Assembly (NCBI RefSeq): GCF_000236035.1
Contig: NZ_JH393257.1
Location: 835,548 to 899,547 of the forward strand
From: Vreelandella boliviensis LC1
GTDB lineage: Bacteria > Pseudomonadota > Gammaproteobacteria > Pseudomonadales > Halomonadaceae
Length of the DNA: 64,000 nucleotides
Reading direction: 5' to 3'
The position numbers were made by a program, and so were the translations under genes. Below are positions 21,476-31,455 of the stretch, piece by piece; the stretch's first letter is position 1, and every line of letters begins with the position of its first letter. The notes under the pieces were generated by a model, which saw nothing but the letters and a program-made list of their open reading frames with translations, ran no database searches and was not told where the DNA came from.

Positions 21476-22795
21476 TTAGAAGCGGTAGGTTAGCTGCGCG
21501 CCAAAACCGTGGGCTTCGTTTTTGTAGTCGGCTGAGTAGTTTGAAGTGATAGCCCCAGTCCCAAGAAGATCATCAGTTTTGGTTTGATTCACCTGAGTGC
21601 TACGCTCGGTCAAGTAGGAGTATGCCACATCCAATGTTAGATCTGGTGTGGGGCTCCAGCCTGCACCAATGGAGAAAATACGCCGATCATCAGAGGGAAT
21701 GCGCACACTACGAGTAGCATCTTGGGTCGGAGTGAAATCAAGTGCTACCCCCGCTCGCAGAGCTAACTGTGGTGTCAACTGATACTCACCGCCGGTTGAA
21801 AACGCCCATGCATTTTCATAGCTCTGTGGCTCATTGGTAATTACGGGGCGATCGGTGCCAGTGACCAAGATTTGGTCGAAATGGCTCCAACGCGCCCACG
21901 ATGCCCCGAACATTAGTTTCAGGCGATCAGTCATCTGCTGGGTAAGTGAGAAGTTAACAGTTTCAGGGGTAGTTAAGTCCAGTGCGGCGGTATCTGTTAC
22001 CGTACCAATCCCCAACAAGTCTAACTCTGGCGAGCTCGCCGTGAAGCTGCCTTGCAGGTTGAAGTCTACTTTTGAGCGGTAAGTTAGGCCCAGTGTGGTT
22101 TCAGGAACCGGCTGATAAATAACCCCAAGGTTATAACCCCAGGCTTCATCATCACCCTCAACCCGAGAGTCTACTTCTGTCAAACCAATAGGAGTTGCAG
22201 CAGGCACTTGACGGCGTAGCTCGCCTTCTACTCGATTATAAGTAACGCCTGCACCAACCGCCCACTGGTCGTTAAATCGGTAGGAAACAGTAGGCTGGGC
22301 TGTCATCACCTTTACTTCGGTGTAATTGCCCTGGTTACGCCCCTGAAAACCATCTTCGTACTCGGTTTTAGAACCGAAAGGAGCATATACCCCGAAACCA
22401 AATGCCAGCTGATCATTAACGGGTTGAGCATAAAACGCAAAGGGAACCAGTGTACCCGGTACCATATCTCCATCATTGCTTCCCTCCACCGAACCAAGTG
22501 GCTGCGGGCCCGCTTGTGTTTCTAAAGAGCGACTGGAGGTAGTGTTGTCTATATCGGAGTTGACATTCAGATATGTCCCGCCCGCTGTAATCTGCGCACG
22601 ATCTAGAAACGACATACCTGCAGGGTTGCCATAGACAATCGACGCGTCATTAATATTAGAGCTGCGCCCTGCGTGGCCATAACCCTGCCCACTCACGCTC
22701 TGCTCGTTGATTTGATACCCACCCGCGTGGGCTTGGCTGGCGAAGGCGGCCGTAATTGCAGCAGCCAGGGTAAGCTTATTAAATTTATTATTCAT
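21476..22795 (-). CDS. Outer-membrane transporter of the FadL/OmpP1/TodX family
   Basis: A 439-residue beta-barrel precursor with a clear signal peptide (LTLAAAITAAFASQAHA, cleavage about residue 24). The mature protein starts GGYQINEQSVSGQGYGHAG and carries the family NPAGM hatch motif, with a final aromatic residue (LTYRF) required for barrel assembly. FadL proteins let long-chain fatty acids or other hydrophobic compounds cross the outer membrane; the substrate here is unknown. A GAGG ribosome site precedes the ATG. It is divergent from the copper regulator, with a 264-bp intergenic region. Confidence 0.92.
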   Translation of the reverse strand: MNNKFNKLTLAAAITAAFASQAHAGGYQINEQSVSGQGYGHAGRSSNINDASIVYGNPAGMSFLDRAQITAGGTYLNVNSDIDNTTSSRSLETQAGPQPLGSVEGSNDGDMVPGTLVPFAFYAQPVNDQLAFGFGVYAPFGSKTEYEDGFQGRNQGNYTEVKVMTAQPTVSYRFNDQWAVGAGVTYNRVEGELRRQVPAATPIGLTEVDSRVEGDDEAWGYNLGVIYQPVPETTLGLTYRSKVDFNLQGSFTASSPELDLLGIGTVTDTAALDLTTPETVNFSLTQQMTDRLKLMFGASWARWSHFDQILVTGTDRPVITNEPQSYENAWAFSTGGEYQLTPQLALRAGVALDFTPTQDATRSVRIPSDDRRIFSIGAGWSPTPDLTLDVAYSYLTERSTQVNQTKTDDLLGTGAITSNYSADYKNEAHGFGAQLTYRF

Positions 22796-22991
22796 AATGG
22801 GCCTCTATTCCCGATGATCCAGTGGATACCGACGATCCACCCTCGTTATTTTTACATGACTGTTTTCTCGCAACTGAGCCAAAGGTTCAAGGGCAAACGT
22901 TCGTTTTATTTCATTTTTGACTTATACATTAGTCGCACGGTCGTTTTAAATCAGTGTTTTAGTCATTTCGACTTATTGAACAAAGGTGCCC

Positions 22992-23023
22992 TTGACCTAT
23001 GGGTTACCCATAGGTTCTACACT
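22992..23023 (+). promoter_or_regulatory. MerR-type promoter with perfect palindromic operator
   Basis: A -35 box TTGACC (22992-22997) and -10 box TACACT (23018-23023) are separated by 20 bp, the long spacer typical of promoters that MerR-family activators untwist. A perfect 21-bp palindrome, ACCTATGGG-TTA-CCCATAGGT (22995-23015), lies between them. It is 37 bp upstream of the MerR-type gene and so should drive it together with copA. Confidence 0.88.
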
Positions 23024-23059
23024 CAATAGGGACTATTTAACCGGTCGGGAGAACAGGCC

Positions 23060-23488
23060 ATGAAAGTTAACGAGCTTGCCAAACGTGGCGGGGTTACCGC
23101 GGAGACCGTTCGCCACTACGCTCGTGAGCGGCTGCTAGCCCCGCAGCGCCACCCGGATAATGGCTATCAGCTATTTTCGGATAACGACTTAGAGCGGCTG
23201 CGGTTTATTCAGCGGGCACGCAAGCTAGGTTTTAGCGTGGCGGAAATTCGCGACATTCTGACCCATGCCGACCAAGGCGACTCCCCCTGCCCTTTGGTAC
23301 GCGACTTACTTGCCAGCCGCCTGCCGCAAATCCGCGCACGCATTGCCGAGCTGGAAGCCCTAGCCGAGCGTATGGAACAGGCCATGGACAGCTGGCAGCA
23401 AATGCCCGACGGCTCCCCAGACGGCCATAGCGTGTGCCGCCTGATCGAGAGTTTTCCTGACGCAACGTCTACCAAGGAGACCCCATGA
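23060..23488 (+). CDS. MerR-family heavy-metal regulator (copper operon)
   Basis: A 142-residue activator with the winged helix-turn-helix [28 protein letters not shown] and a long dimerisation helix. It overlaps copA by 4 bp and is preceded by a MerR-type operator, so it most likely activates its own operon when it binds metal. The metal site is unusual: a Cys at residue 77 (SPCPLV) aligns with the Cys79 used by divalent-ion sensors such as ZntR, where CueR has a Ser; and the C-terminal loop has one Cys (126, HSVCRL), lacking the first of the usual C-x7-C pair. CueR-like by context, so I give no symbol. Confidence 0.9.
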   Translation: MKVNELAKRGGVTAETVRHYARERLLAPQRHPDNGYQLFSDNDLERLRFIQRARKLGFSVAEIRDILTHADQGDSPCPLVRDLLASRLPQIRARIAELEALAERMEQAMDSWQQMPDGSPDGHSVCRLIESFPDATSTKETP

Positions 23489-26067
23489 GCGACTCCTCTA
23501 CCGAAGCCCCCTCAAGCGTAAGCCCTACAAATGGAGCTACCACGCGAACCATCCCCGGCATGAATTGCCAGGGCTGCGTCAAGCGTATGCGCGAGGCAGT
23601 GCAAGACGTTGACCCTAGAGCCGATGTGATCGGCACGCCTAGCGAAAAACGCCTTGAGGTTATTTCTTGCCTAACCGACGCCGAGCTTGATCAACGCTTG
23701 ACCGAGGCGGGCTATCCGCCAGGTGAAGCGTCGCTGGAGGAAACAGCCCCAAACGCTGCTGGTAGGCAGCCAGATAACGCGCCACCCGCTGAAGCTGAGA
23801 TAGCCGCAAGTACCCATTGCCATTCTCAAGGGCAAGGCAAGAAGCAGCGCTTGGCGATTAGCGGGATGACCTGCGCCAGCTGCGTTAAGAGCGTGCAGAA
23901 AGCGCTAGAGCGCACAGAGGGAGTCGACACTGCCAGCGTCAATTTTGGCACCCATTCTGCCCAGGTGTTTGGCCGTGCTGATACTCATGCGCTGATTGCC
24001 GCCGTTGAGTCAGCCGGCTATGGCGCCGAACCGATTGTGGATATGCGGGAAGCAGAACGCACTCGTGCAGAGCAGGATGCCAAAACGTACCAAAAACGGC
24101 TGCGTGGCAGTGCCATCTCGTTGGCACTGGCGATTCCGCTCATGTTGAGCATGCTGTTTTTCCATCCTCACCCGATGGGGTTAGGGCGCCTCTACTGGTT
24201 GGTGATTGGTCTATTAACCCTGGGCGTTATGGCATTCCCGGGGCGGCACTTTTTCGTCAATGCCTGGAAGCAGTTTAAGCATCGCCAAGCCAATATGGAT
24301 ACCTTGGTGGCCATGGGCACCGGCACCGCCTGGCTTTACTCCATGGCGGTGGTGCTGTTTGCGCCGTGGCTGCCGGAAGTCGCTCAGGGTATCTATTTTG
24401 AAGCCTCAGCCATGGTGATCGGGCTGATTCTTCTCGGCAATGCCATGGAGCTACGCGCTCGGGGGCGTACCAGCGACGCCTTAAAGCGCCTGCTTGACCT
24501 ACAGAGCCGCACAGCGCGGGTGATTCGCGACGGCCAAGAGCAGGAGATTGAGATTGATGCCGTGCAGACTGGCGACCAGGTACGGGTGCGCCCAGGCGAA
24601 CGCTTACCCGTGGACGGTGACGTTGTTGAGGGCCAAAGCCATATCGATGAGTCGATGCTTACCGGCGAACCGCTACCGGTGGCCAAGCACGTCGGCGATG
24701 AGGTTAGCGCGGGCACGGTGAATGGCCGCGGCGGGCTGATCTACCAAGCGACCCGGGTGGGCACCGATACCCGCCTGGGGCAGATTACCGAACAAGTCGC
24801 CAGCGCCCAAAACTCGCGCCCGCCGATTGGTGAGCTCGCCGACCAGGTATCCAGCATCTTTGTGCCTTCAGTAATGATCATTGCCGTACTGACGGCGCTG
24901 GTGTGGTTCAATCTAGGACCCGCCCCCCAGGTAATCCATATGTTGGTCACGGCGACCACCGTACTAATTATTGCCTGCCCCTGCGCGCTGGGTCTGGCGA
25001 CGCCAATCTCGACCATGATCGGTGTCGGTAAAGCGGCAGAACACGGGGTGCTGGTACGTAGCGGCGAGGCGCTGCAAACCGCCAGCAAGCTGACCACGCT
25101 GGTGGTCGACAAGACCGGCACGCTCACCCAAGGCAAGCCCAGCGTCACCGATGCGCAGATGTTTGGCGTCGAGCAAGCTACCACGTTGGCGCTGGTGCAC
25201 GCGTTGGAGCGCGGCTCCGAACACCCGCTGGCAGCAGCGTTAATGACTTACGCGGATGAGCATCACGCTGCCCCTGCCGAGATCCATGCTTTCGACAGCG
25301 TAACCGGCGGCGGGGTAAAAGCCCAAACGCCTGACGGCAAAGCGCTGCTGCTGGGCAATGCGCGGCTGCTTAAAGAAGCGGGGGTGGATCTTGCGGCAGG
25401 CGAAGAGCAGGCCCGCGCGCTTGAGGAGCAGGCACGCACGCTGGTGTACTTGGCGGTGGATGGCAAGCTGGCCGCGCTATTTGGCATCAGCGACCCGCTT
25501 CGCCACGACACCGTGGCCGCCATCAAGCGCCTGCAAAAAGATGGTTTAACCATTGTCATGCTAACCGGCGATAACGAGCACACCGCCAAGGCCATTGCCC
25601 AGGAAGTGGGTATCGATGAGTACCGCGCGGGCCTACTGCCCGAGGACAAGCACGCCGAGATCGAGCGCCGTCAAAAGGCAGGCGAAATCGTTGGCATGGT
25701 GGGCGATGGCATCAACGACGCCCCCGCGCTGGCCCGGGCGAATGTGGGCTTTGCGATTGGCCAGGGCACCGATGTGGCCATTGAGAGCGCCGGTATCACA
25801 CTGATGCGCGGTTCGCTGCACGGGGTAGCGTCAGCGATAGAGATCAGCCGTGCCACGCTGCGCAACATCAAACAGAACCTGGTAGGCGCGTTTGGCTACA
25901 ACCTACTGTGTATTCCCATCGCTGCGGGGGCGCTCTACCCGCTCACCGGAATGCTGCTGTCACCGATGATAGCGGGCGCTGCCATGTCACTCTCTTCCAT
26001 CACCGTGGTGAGTAACGCCAACCGCTTGCGGCTGTGGATGTCACCCAGCCAGGAGAAGGCCGCATGA
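23485..26067 (+). CDS. copA: Copper-exporting P-type ATPase
   Basis: A P1B-1 ATPase of 860 residues that pumps Cu(I) out of the cytoplasm. Two N-terminal heavy-metal-binding domains are present: a divergent one (GMNCQGC, residues 25-31) and a canonical one (GMTCASC, about 130-136), joined by an acidic linker with THCHS. Eight membrane segments follow, with the CPC ion motif ([13 protein letters not shown]), the phosphorylation motif DKTGTLT, the SEHPLA nucleotide motif and GDGINDAPA. The last helices carry FGYN and MSLSS, the residues diagnostic of Cu(I) specificity. Translationally coupled to the regulator (4-bp overlap) and to the tiny peptide after it. Confidence 0.96.
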   Translation: MSDSSTEAPSSVSPTNGATTRTIPGMNCQGCVKRMREAVQDVDPRADVIGTPSEKRLEVISCLTDAELDQRLTEAGYPPGEASLEETAPNAAGRQPDNAPPAEAEIAASTHCHSQGQGKKQRLAISGMTCASCVKSVQKALERTEGVDTASVNFGTHSAQVFGRADTHALIAAVESAGYGAEPIVDMREAERTRAEQDAKTYQKRLRGSAISLALAIPLMLSMLFFHPHPMGLGRLYWLVIGLLTLGVMAFPGRHFFVNAWKQFKHRQANMDTLVAMGTGTAWLYSMAVVLFAPWLPEVAQGIYFEASAMVIGLILLGNAMELRARGRTSDALKRLLDLQSRTARVIRDGQEQEIEIDAVQTGDQVRVRPGERLPVDGDVVEGQSHIDESMLTGEPLPVAKHVGDEVSAGTVNGRGGLIYQATRVGTDTRLGQITEQVASAQNSRPPIGELADQVSSIFVPSVMIIAVLTALVWFNLGPAPQVIHMLVTATTVLIIACPCALGLATPISTMIGVGKAAEHGVLVRSGEALQTASKLTTLVVDKTGTLTQGKPSVTDAQMFGVEQATTLALVHALERGSEHPLAAALMTYADEHHAAPAEIHAFDSVTGGGVKAQTPDGKALLLGNARLLKEAGVDLAAGEEQARALEEQARTLVYLAVDGKLAALFGISDPLRHDTVAAIKRLQKDGLTIVMLTGDNEHTAKAIAQEVGIDEYRAGLLPEDKHAEIERRQKAGEIVGMVGDGINDAPALARANVGFAIGQGTDVAIESAGITLMRGSLHGVASAIEISRATLRNIKQNLVGAFGYNLLCIPIAAGALYPLTGMLLSPMIAGAAMSLSSITVVSNANRLRLWMSPSQEKAA

Positions 26068-26135
26068 GTTTATTGATCAATTTGGCGGGGCTAGGGCTTA
26101 TCGCATTGATTATCTGGTGGTTCTGGCTCGCTTAG
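26064..26135 (+). CDS. 23-residue hydrophobic peptide overlapping copA
   Basis: Starts with the ATGA that overlaps the copA stop and encodes [23 protein letters not shown]: one membrane segment of about 20 residues ending in a Trp-Trp-Phe-Trp cluster. The pattern resembles the N-terminal anchor of membrane cupredoxins that sit downstream of copper ATPases in some proteobacteria, but here the reading ends just after the anchor and no cupredoxin domain follows. It may be a truncated remnant or a real small membrane peptide like CcoS. It is too short for strong support. Confidence 0.5.
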   Translation: MSLLINLAGLGLIALIIWWFWLA

Positions 26136-26140
26136 TCTTT

Positions 26141-26758
26141 CTAACTAACGCCGATATAGCGCCCTGGCTTATGGTTCAGGGCGATAATCAGATTGAGCGT
26201 CAGCGCGCCCAGCACCGAGTAGCCCACGCGATCAAGCGGTAATTGCGTTAACGCAATCAGCAGAATAACGCCATCGATGGCCAGTTGAACGTAGCCTGCG
26301 CGCAGGCCGTGTTTATCCTGCAAATAGAGCGCGAGGATATTGATACCGCCCAGACTGGTGCGGTGGCGAAACAGCATCAGCATACCGATACCCATCAGCG
26401 CGCCGCCCATCAAGGCGGCGTAGAGCGATGGCACGTTGGCAAACTGCACCCAGCCCTGGGTTAGCTCGGAAAATAGCGAGACCAAGCCGATGGCGGCAAA
26501 GGTGCGCAGGGTAAAACTCCAGCCCATCCGCTTTACTGCCAAGTAGTAGAACGGTAGGTTAATCGCGAAGAACCATACCCCAAAACCCCAGCCGGTCACA
26601 TAATTGAGTAACAGTGCCAAGCCTGCCGTGCTGCCGGTGAGCAAAACCGCATGTGTATAAAAGGTCACCCCCAGCGCGACGAAGAATGTCCCCAGCAGCA
26701 TCGCCATCACATCTTCATAGGGGCGATGCTGATCCGTTGGTAAATCTTCCACGCGCAT
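26141..26758 (-). CDS. YitT family membrane protein
   Basis: A 205-residue integral membrane protein of the YitT/YczE family (DUF161). About six hydrophobic segments are visible (for example AMLLGTFFVALGVTFYTHAVL and YVQLAIDGVILLIALTQL), with the family signature TGSTAGLALLLNYVTGWGFGVWFFAINLPFY near residues 42-72. No function is established; some relatives are proposed transporters. It is convergent with copA with only a few bases between. Adjacent to recJ but separated by 44 bp. Confidence 0.88.
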   Translation of the reverse strand: MRVEDLPTDQHRPYEDVMAMLLGTFFVALGVTFYTHAVLLTGSTAGLALLLNYVTGWGFGVWFFAINLPFYYLAVKRMGWSFTLRTFAAIGLVSLFSELTQGWVQFANVPSLYAALMGGALMGIGMLMLFRHRTSLGGINILALYLQDKHGLRAGYVQLAIDGVILLIALTQLPLDRVGYSVLGALTLNLIIALNHKPGRYIGVS

Positions 26759-26802
26759 GGGGGGCGTCCTTACTTGGCTTATTGAGGTTATAAAGTGATT
26801 AA

Positions 26803-28626
26803 TTAAATGGCGCTGGCGTGCTCGACCATCAGTTGGAGTGTTTCACGACCGCGCCAGCGGTTGCGATTAAGCTTATAAGCGCAGTGCAGCGTATCACCGA
26901 CGCTAAACCCAGGCAGCTCACCCGGCGTTAGGGCGCGAAACCAGATCGCTTTGCAGGTCACCGGGCCGGTAGACAGCTCCAGCATCAGGTGTACGCCGTC
27001 GGCACCCACCGGGCGCAACGCCTCGACAATAAAGCGGCCTTCAAACAGCGGCGGGTCGAACTCACGACCGTAGGGGCCGAGCGTTTCGATTTCTTGCAAG
27101 GTGGTTAGCGAAAGCTGTGCCGTGGAAAGTTCGCCATCCGTCCAAAGTCGCGGGTAGAGCGCTCGCCCCTGCAACTGCTCGCCCACTGCTTGCAGGAACG
27201 CGACTTTAAAGGCGTCAAGCTGCTCCCGTGGCACACCCACGCCTGCTGCCCCACTGTGGCCACCAAAGCGCGGCAGCGCCTGGGGAGCGAGCTCAAAGGT
27301 GCGCTGTAGCGCATCGCGCAGGTGCAGCCCGTCAATCGAGCGGCCGGAACCGGTAAGCATGCCCGGTGCCGACGCCTGGGTAAACACCAGCGCTGGGCGA
27401 CCGTAAGCCTGTACCAAACGCGAGGCAACAATGCCCTGCACGCCAGGGTGGCCATCTTCCAGCAGTACCACCACGGCGGGCTCATCGGCGGTTAACGCAC
27501 TCACCGCCAGCGTACGTGCCTCTTCGGCCATATCGGCCTCAATGGCTTTGCGGGACTGGTTATCCTGGTCCAGCACGTCGAGCTGGCGATTGGCGACCCC
27601 ATCGTTCTCAGCAAGCATAAAGTGTAGCGCCGCGTAGGGGTCGTCCAGCCGCGAGCGGGCGTTGATGCGCGGCCCCATCTGAAACGCTAGCGTTTCGGCG
27701 TTAAACGGCATGCTGTCGGCGCCTAAGCGTGTGGCCATCGCCCGCCAGCAGGCTGCATCCATGCGATTGATCAGTTTTAACCCTTGATTGACCACCGCGC
27801 GGTTCGCCGGGCTGCCGCCCAATGAAACACAATCGGCTACCGTGCCCAAGGCCACGTAAGAGAGCCAGGGCGACAGCTTGGGCGTGGATTCTGACAGCGC
27901 CCCCCACTCGATCAGCACACCGCGAGCCAGTGACATCAATAGCCATGCCACCATACAGCCGGCGATGGTTTTGTCGGGATACTCACAGTCATCACGGGTG
28001 GGATTAACGCAGGCATAGGCGGAAGATGGTGGCCCCTCAATTGGCAACGCATGGTGATCGCTGACCACCACATCGATACCCGCCGCTTTTAGACGCGCGA
28101 TACGCGGCTCATCGGAGCTTCCGCAATCGGCGGTAATCACCAAGGTAGGAAACGGTTTTTGCGCCAGGGTGCGTTCCACCAGTGGCAGGCTAATACCGTA
28201 GCCGTCGTGAATACGGTGGCCAATCAGGCTGTGCAGCTTGCCTTCCGGCACCCCAAACAGCTCCACCAGGGTGCGCCGAATCACCACGTGGGAGGTAATA
28301 CCGTCCACATCGTAATCGGTAAGAATGCCGATTGCCTCGCCCTCGGCCACCGCTTGAGCAATACGCTCGGCGGCGCGACGGCCATCGGCGAGTTTTTCCG
28401 GATGGGCCAGATAGCGCAGGCTGGGGGCAATTAACGGCAGCAGTTCACCGCTGTAGCCAGGAAGCCGAGAAGCGAGCAGACGCGCCTGCAGCTCACTCAA
28501 ACCTTCTGCCTGGGCACGGGCATAAAGCGCCTCGTCCACCGGACGAGGCTCTAAACGTGGCTGGACTGTGCTATGGGCAGAGCTATGGGTACTGCTATGG
28601 ATAGCGCTATAGGATAAATCGGTCAT
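26803..28626 (-). CDS. recJ: Single-stranded-DNA-specific exonuclease RecJ
   Basis: A 5'-3' exonuclease acting in RecF-pathway recombination and mismatch repair. 607 residues from the ATG at 28626; a longer reading upstream has no family-like sequence. The DHH phosphoesterase motifs are readable: ILTDYDVDGITS (about residues 75-86), ITADCGSSD and VSDHHALP. The DHHA1 domain with GHSGAAGVG and a C-terminal OB-fold follow. The first 35 residues are Ser/Thr/His-rich and repetitive, a loose extension. Separated from thrC by 7 bp, at the end of the xerD-dsbC-hom-thrC-recJ run. Confidence 0.96.
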   Translation of the reverse strand: MTDLSYSAIHSSTHSSAHSTVQPRLEPRPVDEALYARAQAEGLSELQARLLASRLPGYSGELLPLIAPSLRYLAHPEKLADGRRAAERIAQAVAEGEAIGILTDYDVDGITSHVVIRRTLVELFGVPEGKLHSLIGHRIHDGYGISLPLVERTLAQKPFPTLVITADCGSSDEPRIARLKAAGIDVVVSDHHALPIEGPPSSAYACVNPTRDDCEYPDKTIAGCMVAWLLMSLARGVLIEWGALSESTPKLSPWLSYVALGTVADCVSLGGSPANRAVVNQGLKLINRMDAACWRAMATRLGADSMPFNAETLAFQMGPRINARSRLDDPYAALHFMLAENDGVANRQLDVLDQDNQSRKAIEADMAEEARTLAVSALTADEPAVVVLLEDGHPGVQGIVASRLVQAYGRPALVFTQASAPGMLTGSGRSIDGLHLRDALQRTFELAPQALPRFGGHSGAAGVGVPREQLDAFKVAFLQAVGEQLQGRALYPRLWTDGELSTAQLSLTTLQEIETLGPYGREFDPPLFEGRFIVEALRPVGADGVHLMLELSTGPVTCKAIWFRALTPGELPGFSVGDTLHCAYKLNRNRWRGRETLQLMVEHASAI

Positions 28627-28633
28627 CTGGGTC

Positions 28634-30022
28634 TCAACGGCGATTTTCCACGACGTATTGCTGCACGGCGGCAAGCTCGGCAGGCAGCACGGTGTAGCGC
28701 TCTTCACGCTCAATCAGGTCTTCCATATGCGGCGGCAGTGGCACGCCCAGAAAGCCCGCTTTCACTACGGCTTCGGCAAACTTGGCCGGATGCGCAGTGG
28801 CCAGCGTTATCATCGGCGTTGACTGATCAATGCGAGCACGCTCGGCAGCTCGGTAGCCAGTGGCGGTATGCGGATCAAGCATTTCACCGGTGCGTTTATG
28901 AGCGTCACGAATCACTTCCAGAATCGTTGCATCGTCCACGCTGTAGCTGGAAAACTTCTCGCGCAGCTTGGCCAGCGGCGCATCGGCCAGCGCCGTTGGC
29001 TCCTGCTGGAAGCGCTCAAGCAGCGCCGCCACGGCCAGGCCGTCACGGTCGTAGGCGTCAAACAGCAGGCGCTCAAAGTTAGACGACACGACGATATCCA
29101 TAGAGGGCGCCAGCGTCGCCGCCAGCTCTTTTTTGGAGAAGTCGTTGGCGGCCAGGGTGCGGTGGAGAATATCGTTGGCGTTGGTGGCGATGATGAACTG
29201 CTTCACCGGCAGGCCCATTTTGTAGGCCATATAGCCCGCAAAGACGTTGCCAAAGTTAGCCGACGGCACGCAGAAGCTCACCTCGCGGTGCGGCGCTCCC
29301 AGGGCAACGCCTGAGGCGATGTAGTAAACGATCTGCGCCATAATGCGCGCCCAGTTGATCGAGTTTACCGCCACCAAGCGAGTGCCATTCAAGAACTTTT
29401 GGTCGGCAAAGCTAGCTTTGACCATTGCCTGTGCGTCGTCAAAATTGCCTTCGATGGCAATATTGAAGACGTTATTGGCCAGCACCGTGGTCATCTGGCG
29501 GCGCTGGACTTCCGAAACCCGGTTGTGCGGGTGCAGGATAAAAATATCCAGGTTATCGCAGTGGCGGCAACCTTCGATCGCCGCTGAACCGGTATCGCCA
29601 GAAGTCGCGCCCATAATCACCGCGCGCTCGCCGCGTTTCTTCAGGAAGTGATCCAACAGGCGGCCGAGTAGCTGTAACGCCACATCTTTAAACGCTAACG
29701 TCGGACCGTGGAACTGTTCAAGCAAAAAGTGATTGGCATCCAGCTGCTTGAGCGGCAAAACGGCGTCGTGATTAAAGGTCGCGTAGGCCTCGGTGACGAT
29801 GCTGTGGAACGTTGCATCGTCGATCTCGCCATTCACAAACGGTTTCATCACCCGAAAAGCAATTTCCGCGTAGGAGAGACCGGCCATCTCGGCCAGCTCT
29901 TCCCGGGAGAACTCGGGCAGGGTTTCCGGCACGTAGAGGCCGCCGTCGCTGGCCATACCGGTGAGCACCACCTCTTCAAAGGAGAGCGCGGGCGCCTGCC
30001 CACGCGTGCTGATATAGCGCAT
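28634..30022 (-). CDS. thrC: Threonine synthase
   Basis: A PLP enzyme that converts O-phosphohomoserine to threonine. 462 residues. The PLP lysine is in TLAFKDVALQL (about residues 110-120) and the opening MRYISTRGQAP is typical of the group. The gene is 6 bp downstream of hom, so the two are cotranslated, giving the last and third steps of threonine synthesis from one transcript. Confidence 0.97.
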   Translation of the reverse strand: MRYISTRGQAPALSFEEVVLTGMASDGGLYVPETLPEFSREELAEMAGLSYAEIAFRVMKPFVNGEIDDATFHSIVTEAYATFNHDAVLPLKQLDANHFLLEQFHGPTLAFKDVALQLLGRLLDHFLKKRGERAVIMGATSGDTGSAAIEGCRHCDNLDIFILHPHNRVSEVQRRQMTTVLANNVFNIAIEGNFDDAQAMVKASFADQKFLNGTRLVAVNSINWARIMAQIVYYIASGVALGAPHREVSFCVPSANFGNVFAGYMAYKMGLPVKQFIIATNANDILHRTLAANDFSKKELAATLAPSMDIVVSSNFERLLFDAYDRDGLAVAALLERFQQEPTALADAPLAKLREKFSSYSVDDATILEVIRDAHKRTGEMLDPHTATGYRAAERARIDQSTPMITLATAHPAKFAEAVVKAGFLGVPLPPHMEDLIEREERYTVLPAELAAVQQYVVENRR

Positions 30023-30028
30023 CTGGGT

Positions 30029-31345
30029 TTACTCCCCCTCGTCCAGGCTTTCCACGCGGATGCGTGTAACGGGGCCAGCAATATCGGCCATGGACTCAAT
30101 TTCACGGATTGCTTCGTTCATTTGCTTCTCTTTAGTGCGATGAGTTAACAGAATGATTGGCACCAGCTCGCCTTCGGTGGCCTCTTTCTGAATCAGCGCT
30201 TCGATAGAGATGCCCTGTTCAGCAAGAATCGTCGCCACCCGCGCCAGAACGCCCGGGCGATCCACCGCTAATAGACGCAGGTAGTAAGCGGTAGTGATCT
30301 CTTCCATCGGCATGATGGGCAGTTGGCTAACATCTTCGTCAATGCCGCTAAACGCCAGGTAGGGCACCCGGTAGTGGTGATCGGTGGAGATATCCCGTGC
30401 CACGTCGAGTAAGTCGGCCACTACTGCGGAAGCGGTCGGCTCTGCGCCCGCACCGGCGCCGTAGTAAAGCGTAGGCCCAACGGCATCGCCCATAATCGCA
30501 ATGGCGTTTTTGACGCCGTGCACATTGGCCAGCAGGCGTTCTTTAGGAATCAGCGTGGGGTGAACCCGCAGCTCCAGGCCTTGATCGGTACGCTTGGAGA
30601 TACCCAGGTGCTTGATCACGTAGCCTAGGTTATCGGCCTGCTCAACGTCTTCAGCGGTAATTCGCGAGATACCTTCGGTGAAGGCTTTCTCAAACTGCAG
30701 CGGTACGCCGTAGGCAATCGAGGCCAGGATGGTGAGCTTATGCGCCGCGTCGATGCCTTCCACGTCAAAAGTAGGGTCGGATTCGGCATAGCCTAGCGCC
30801 TGGGCTTCCGCGAGCACGTCTTCAAAGGCCCGGCCTTCATCGCGCATATGGGTAAGAATGTAGTTACCGGTGCCGTTGATAATGCCCGCCACCCATTCGA
30901 TACGGTTGGCACCCAGGCCTTCGCGCAGCGATTTAATCACCGGAATACCGCCAGCAACGGCAGCTTCGAATGCCACGATGACGCCCTTTTCATGCGCGGC
31001 CTTGAAGATTTCGTTACCGTGCACCGCAATCAGCGCTTTGTTGGCGGTGACCACGTGCTTGCCGTTTTCAATGGCAGTAAGTACCAGCTCGCGGGCGATA
31101 TCGTAACCGCCAATTAGCTCCACCAGGACATCCACATTGGGATTGGTCGCGACTTCAAACACATCTGAGGTGGCATTGATGCCGGTAATATCGCAGTCAG
31201 GATGAATACTGCGGTGAGCCACCTGCTCAATCACAATAGGGCGGCCAGCACGACGCGCAATATCATCAGCGTTGCGGGTCAATACGTTAAAGGTGCCGCC
31301 ACCGACAGTGCCTAGACCACAAATACCTACTCTTACCGGTTTCAA
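30029..31345 (-). CDS. hom: Homoserine dehydrogenase
   Basis: Reduces aspartate semialdehyde to homoserine, the branch to threonine and methionine. 438 residues with an N-terminal NAD(P) fold (GICGLGTVGGGTFNVL), the catalytic core TANKALIA and FEAAVAGGIPVIK, and a C-terminal ACT domain (LRLLAVDRPGVLARVATIL) for threonine feedback. It is the stand-alone form, not fused to aspartate kinase. Immediately precedes thrC; dsbC lies 110 bp upstream. No leader peptide or attenuator was seen. Confidence 0.97.
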   Translation of the reverse strand: MKPVRVGICGLGTVGGGTFNVLTRNADDIARRAGRPIVIEQVAHRSIHPDCDITGINATSDVFEVATNPNVDVLVELIGGYDIARELVLTAIENGKHVVTANKALIAVHGNEIFKAAHEKGVIVAFEAAVAGGIPVIKSLREGLGANRIEWVAGIINGTGNYILTHMRDEGRAFEDVLAEAQALGYAESDPTFDVEGIDAAHKLTILASIAYGVPLQFEKAFTEGISRITAEDVEQADNLGYVIKHLGISKRTDQGLELRVHPTLIPKERLLANVHGVKNAIAIMGDAVGPTLYYGAGAGAEPTASAVVADLLDVARDISTDHHYRVPYLAFSGIDEDVSQLPIMPMEEITTAYYLRLLAVDRPGVLARVATILAEQGISIEALIQKEATEGELVPIILLTHRTKEKQMNEAIREIESMADIAGPVTRIRVESLDEGE

Positions 31346-31455
31346 AATACTTCCCCTTTCGTGTTGTGCACCTGGTGGTGCTGGCCTTAATTACGGTTAT
31401 GAATTCGATCTTAAAGACCGTGTCTCAGCGTTTTGTATTATCTTTCAATGTGACG

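Noticed and set aside
22796..23059. A small protein or RNA gene in the intergenic region before the copper regulator
   Set aside because: Only the MerR-type promoter is convincing; other readings there are short shadows.
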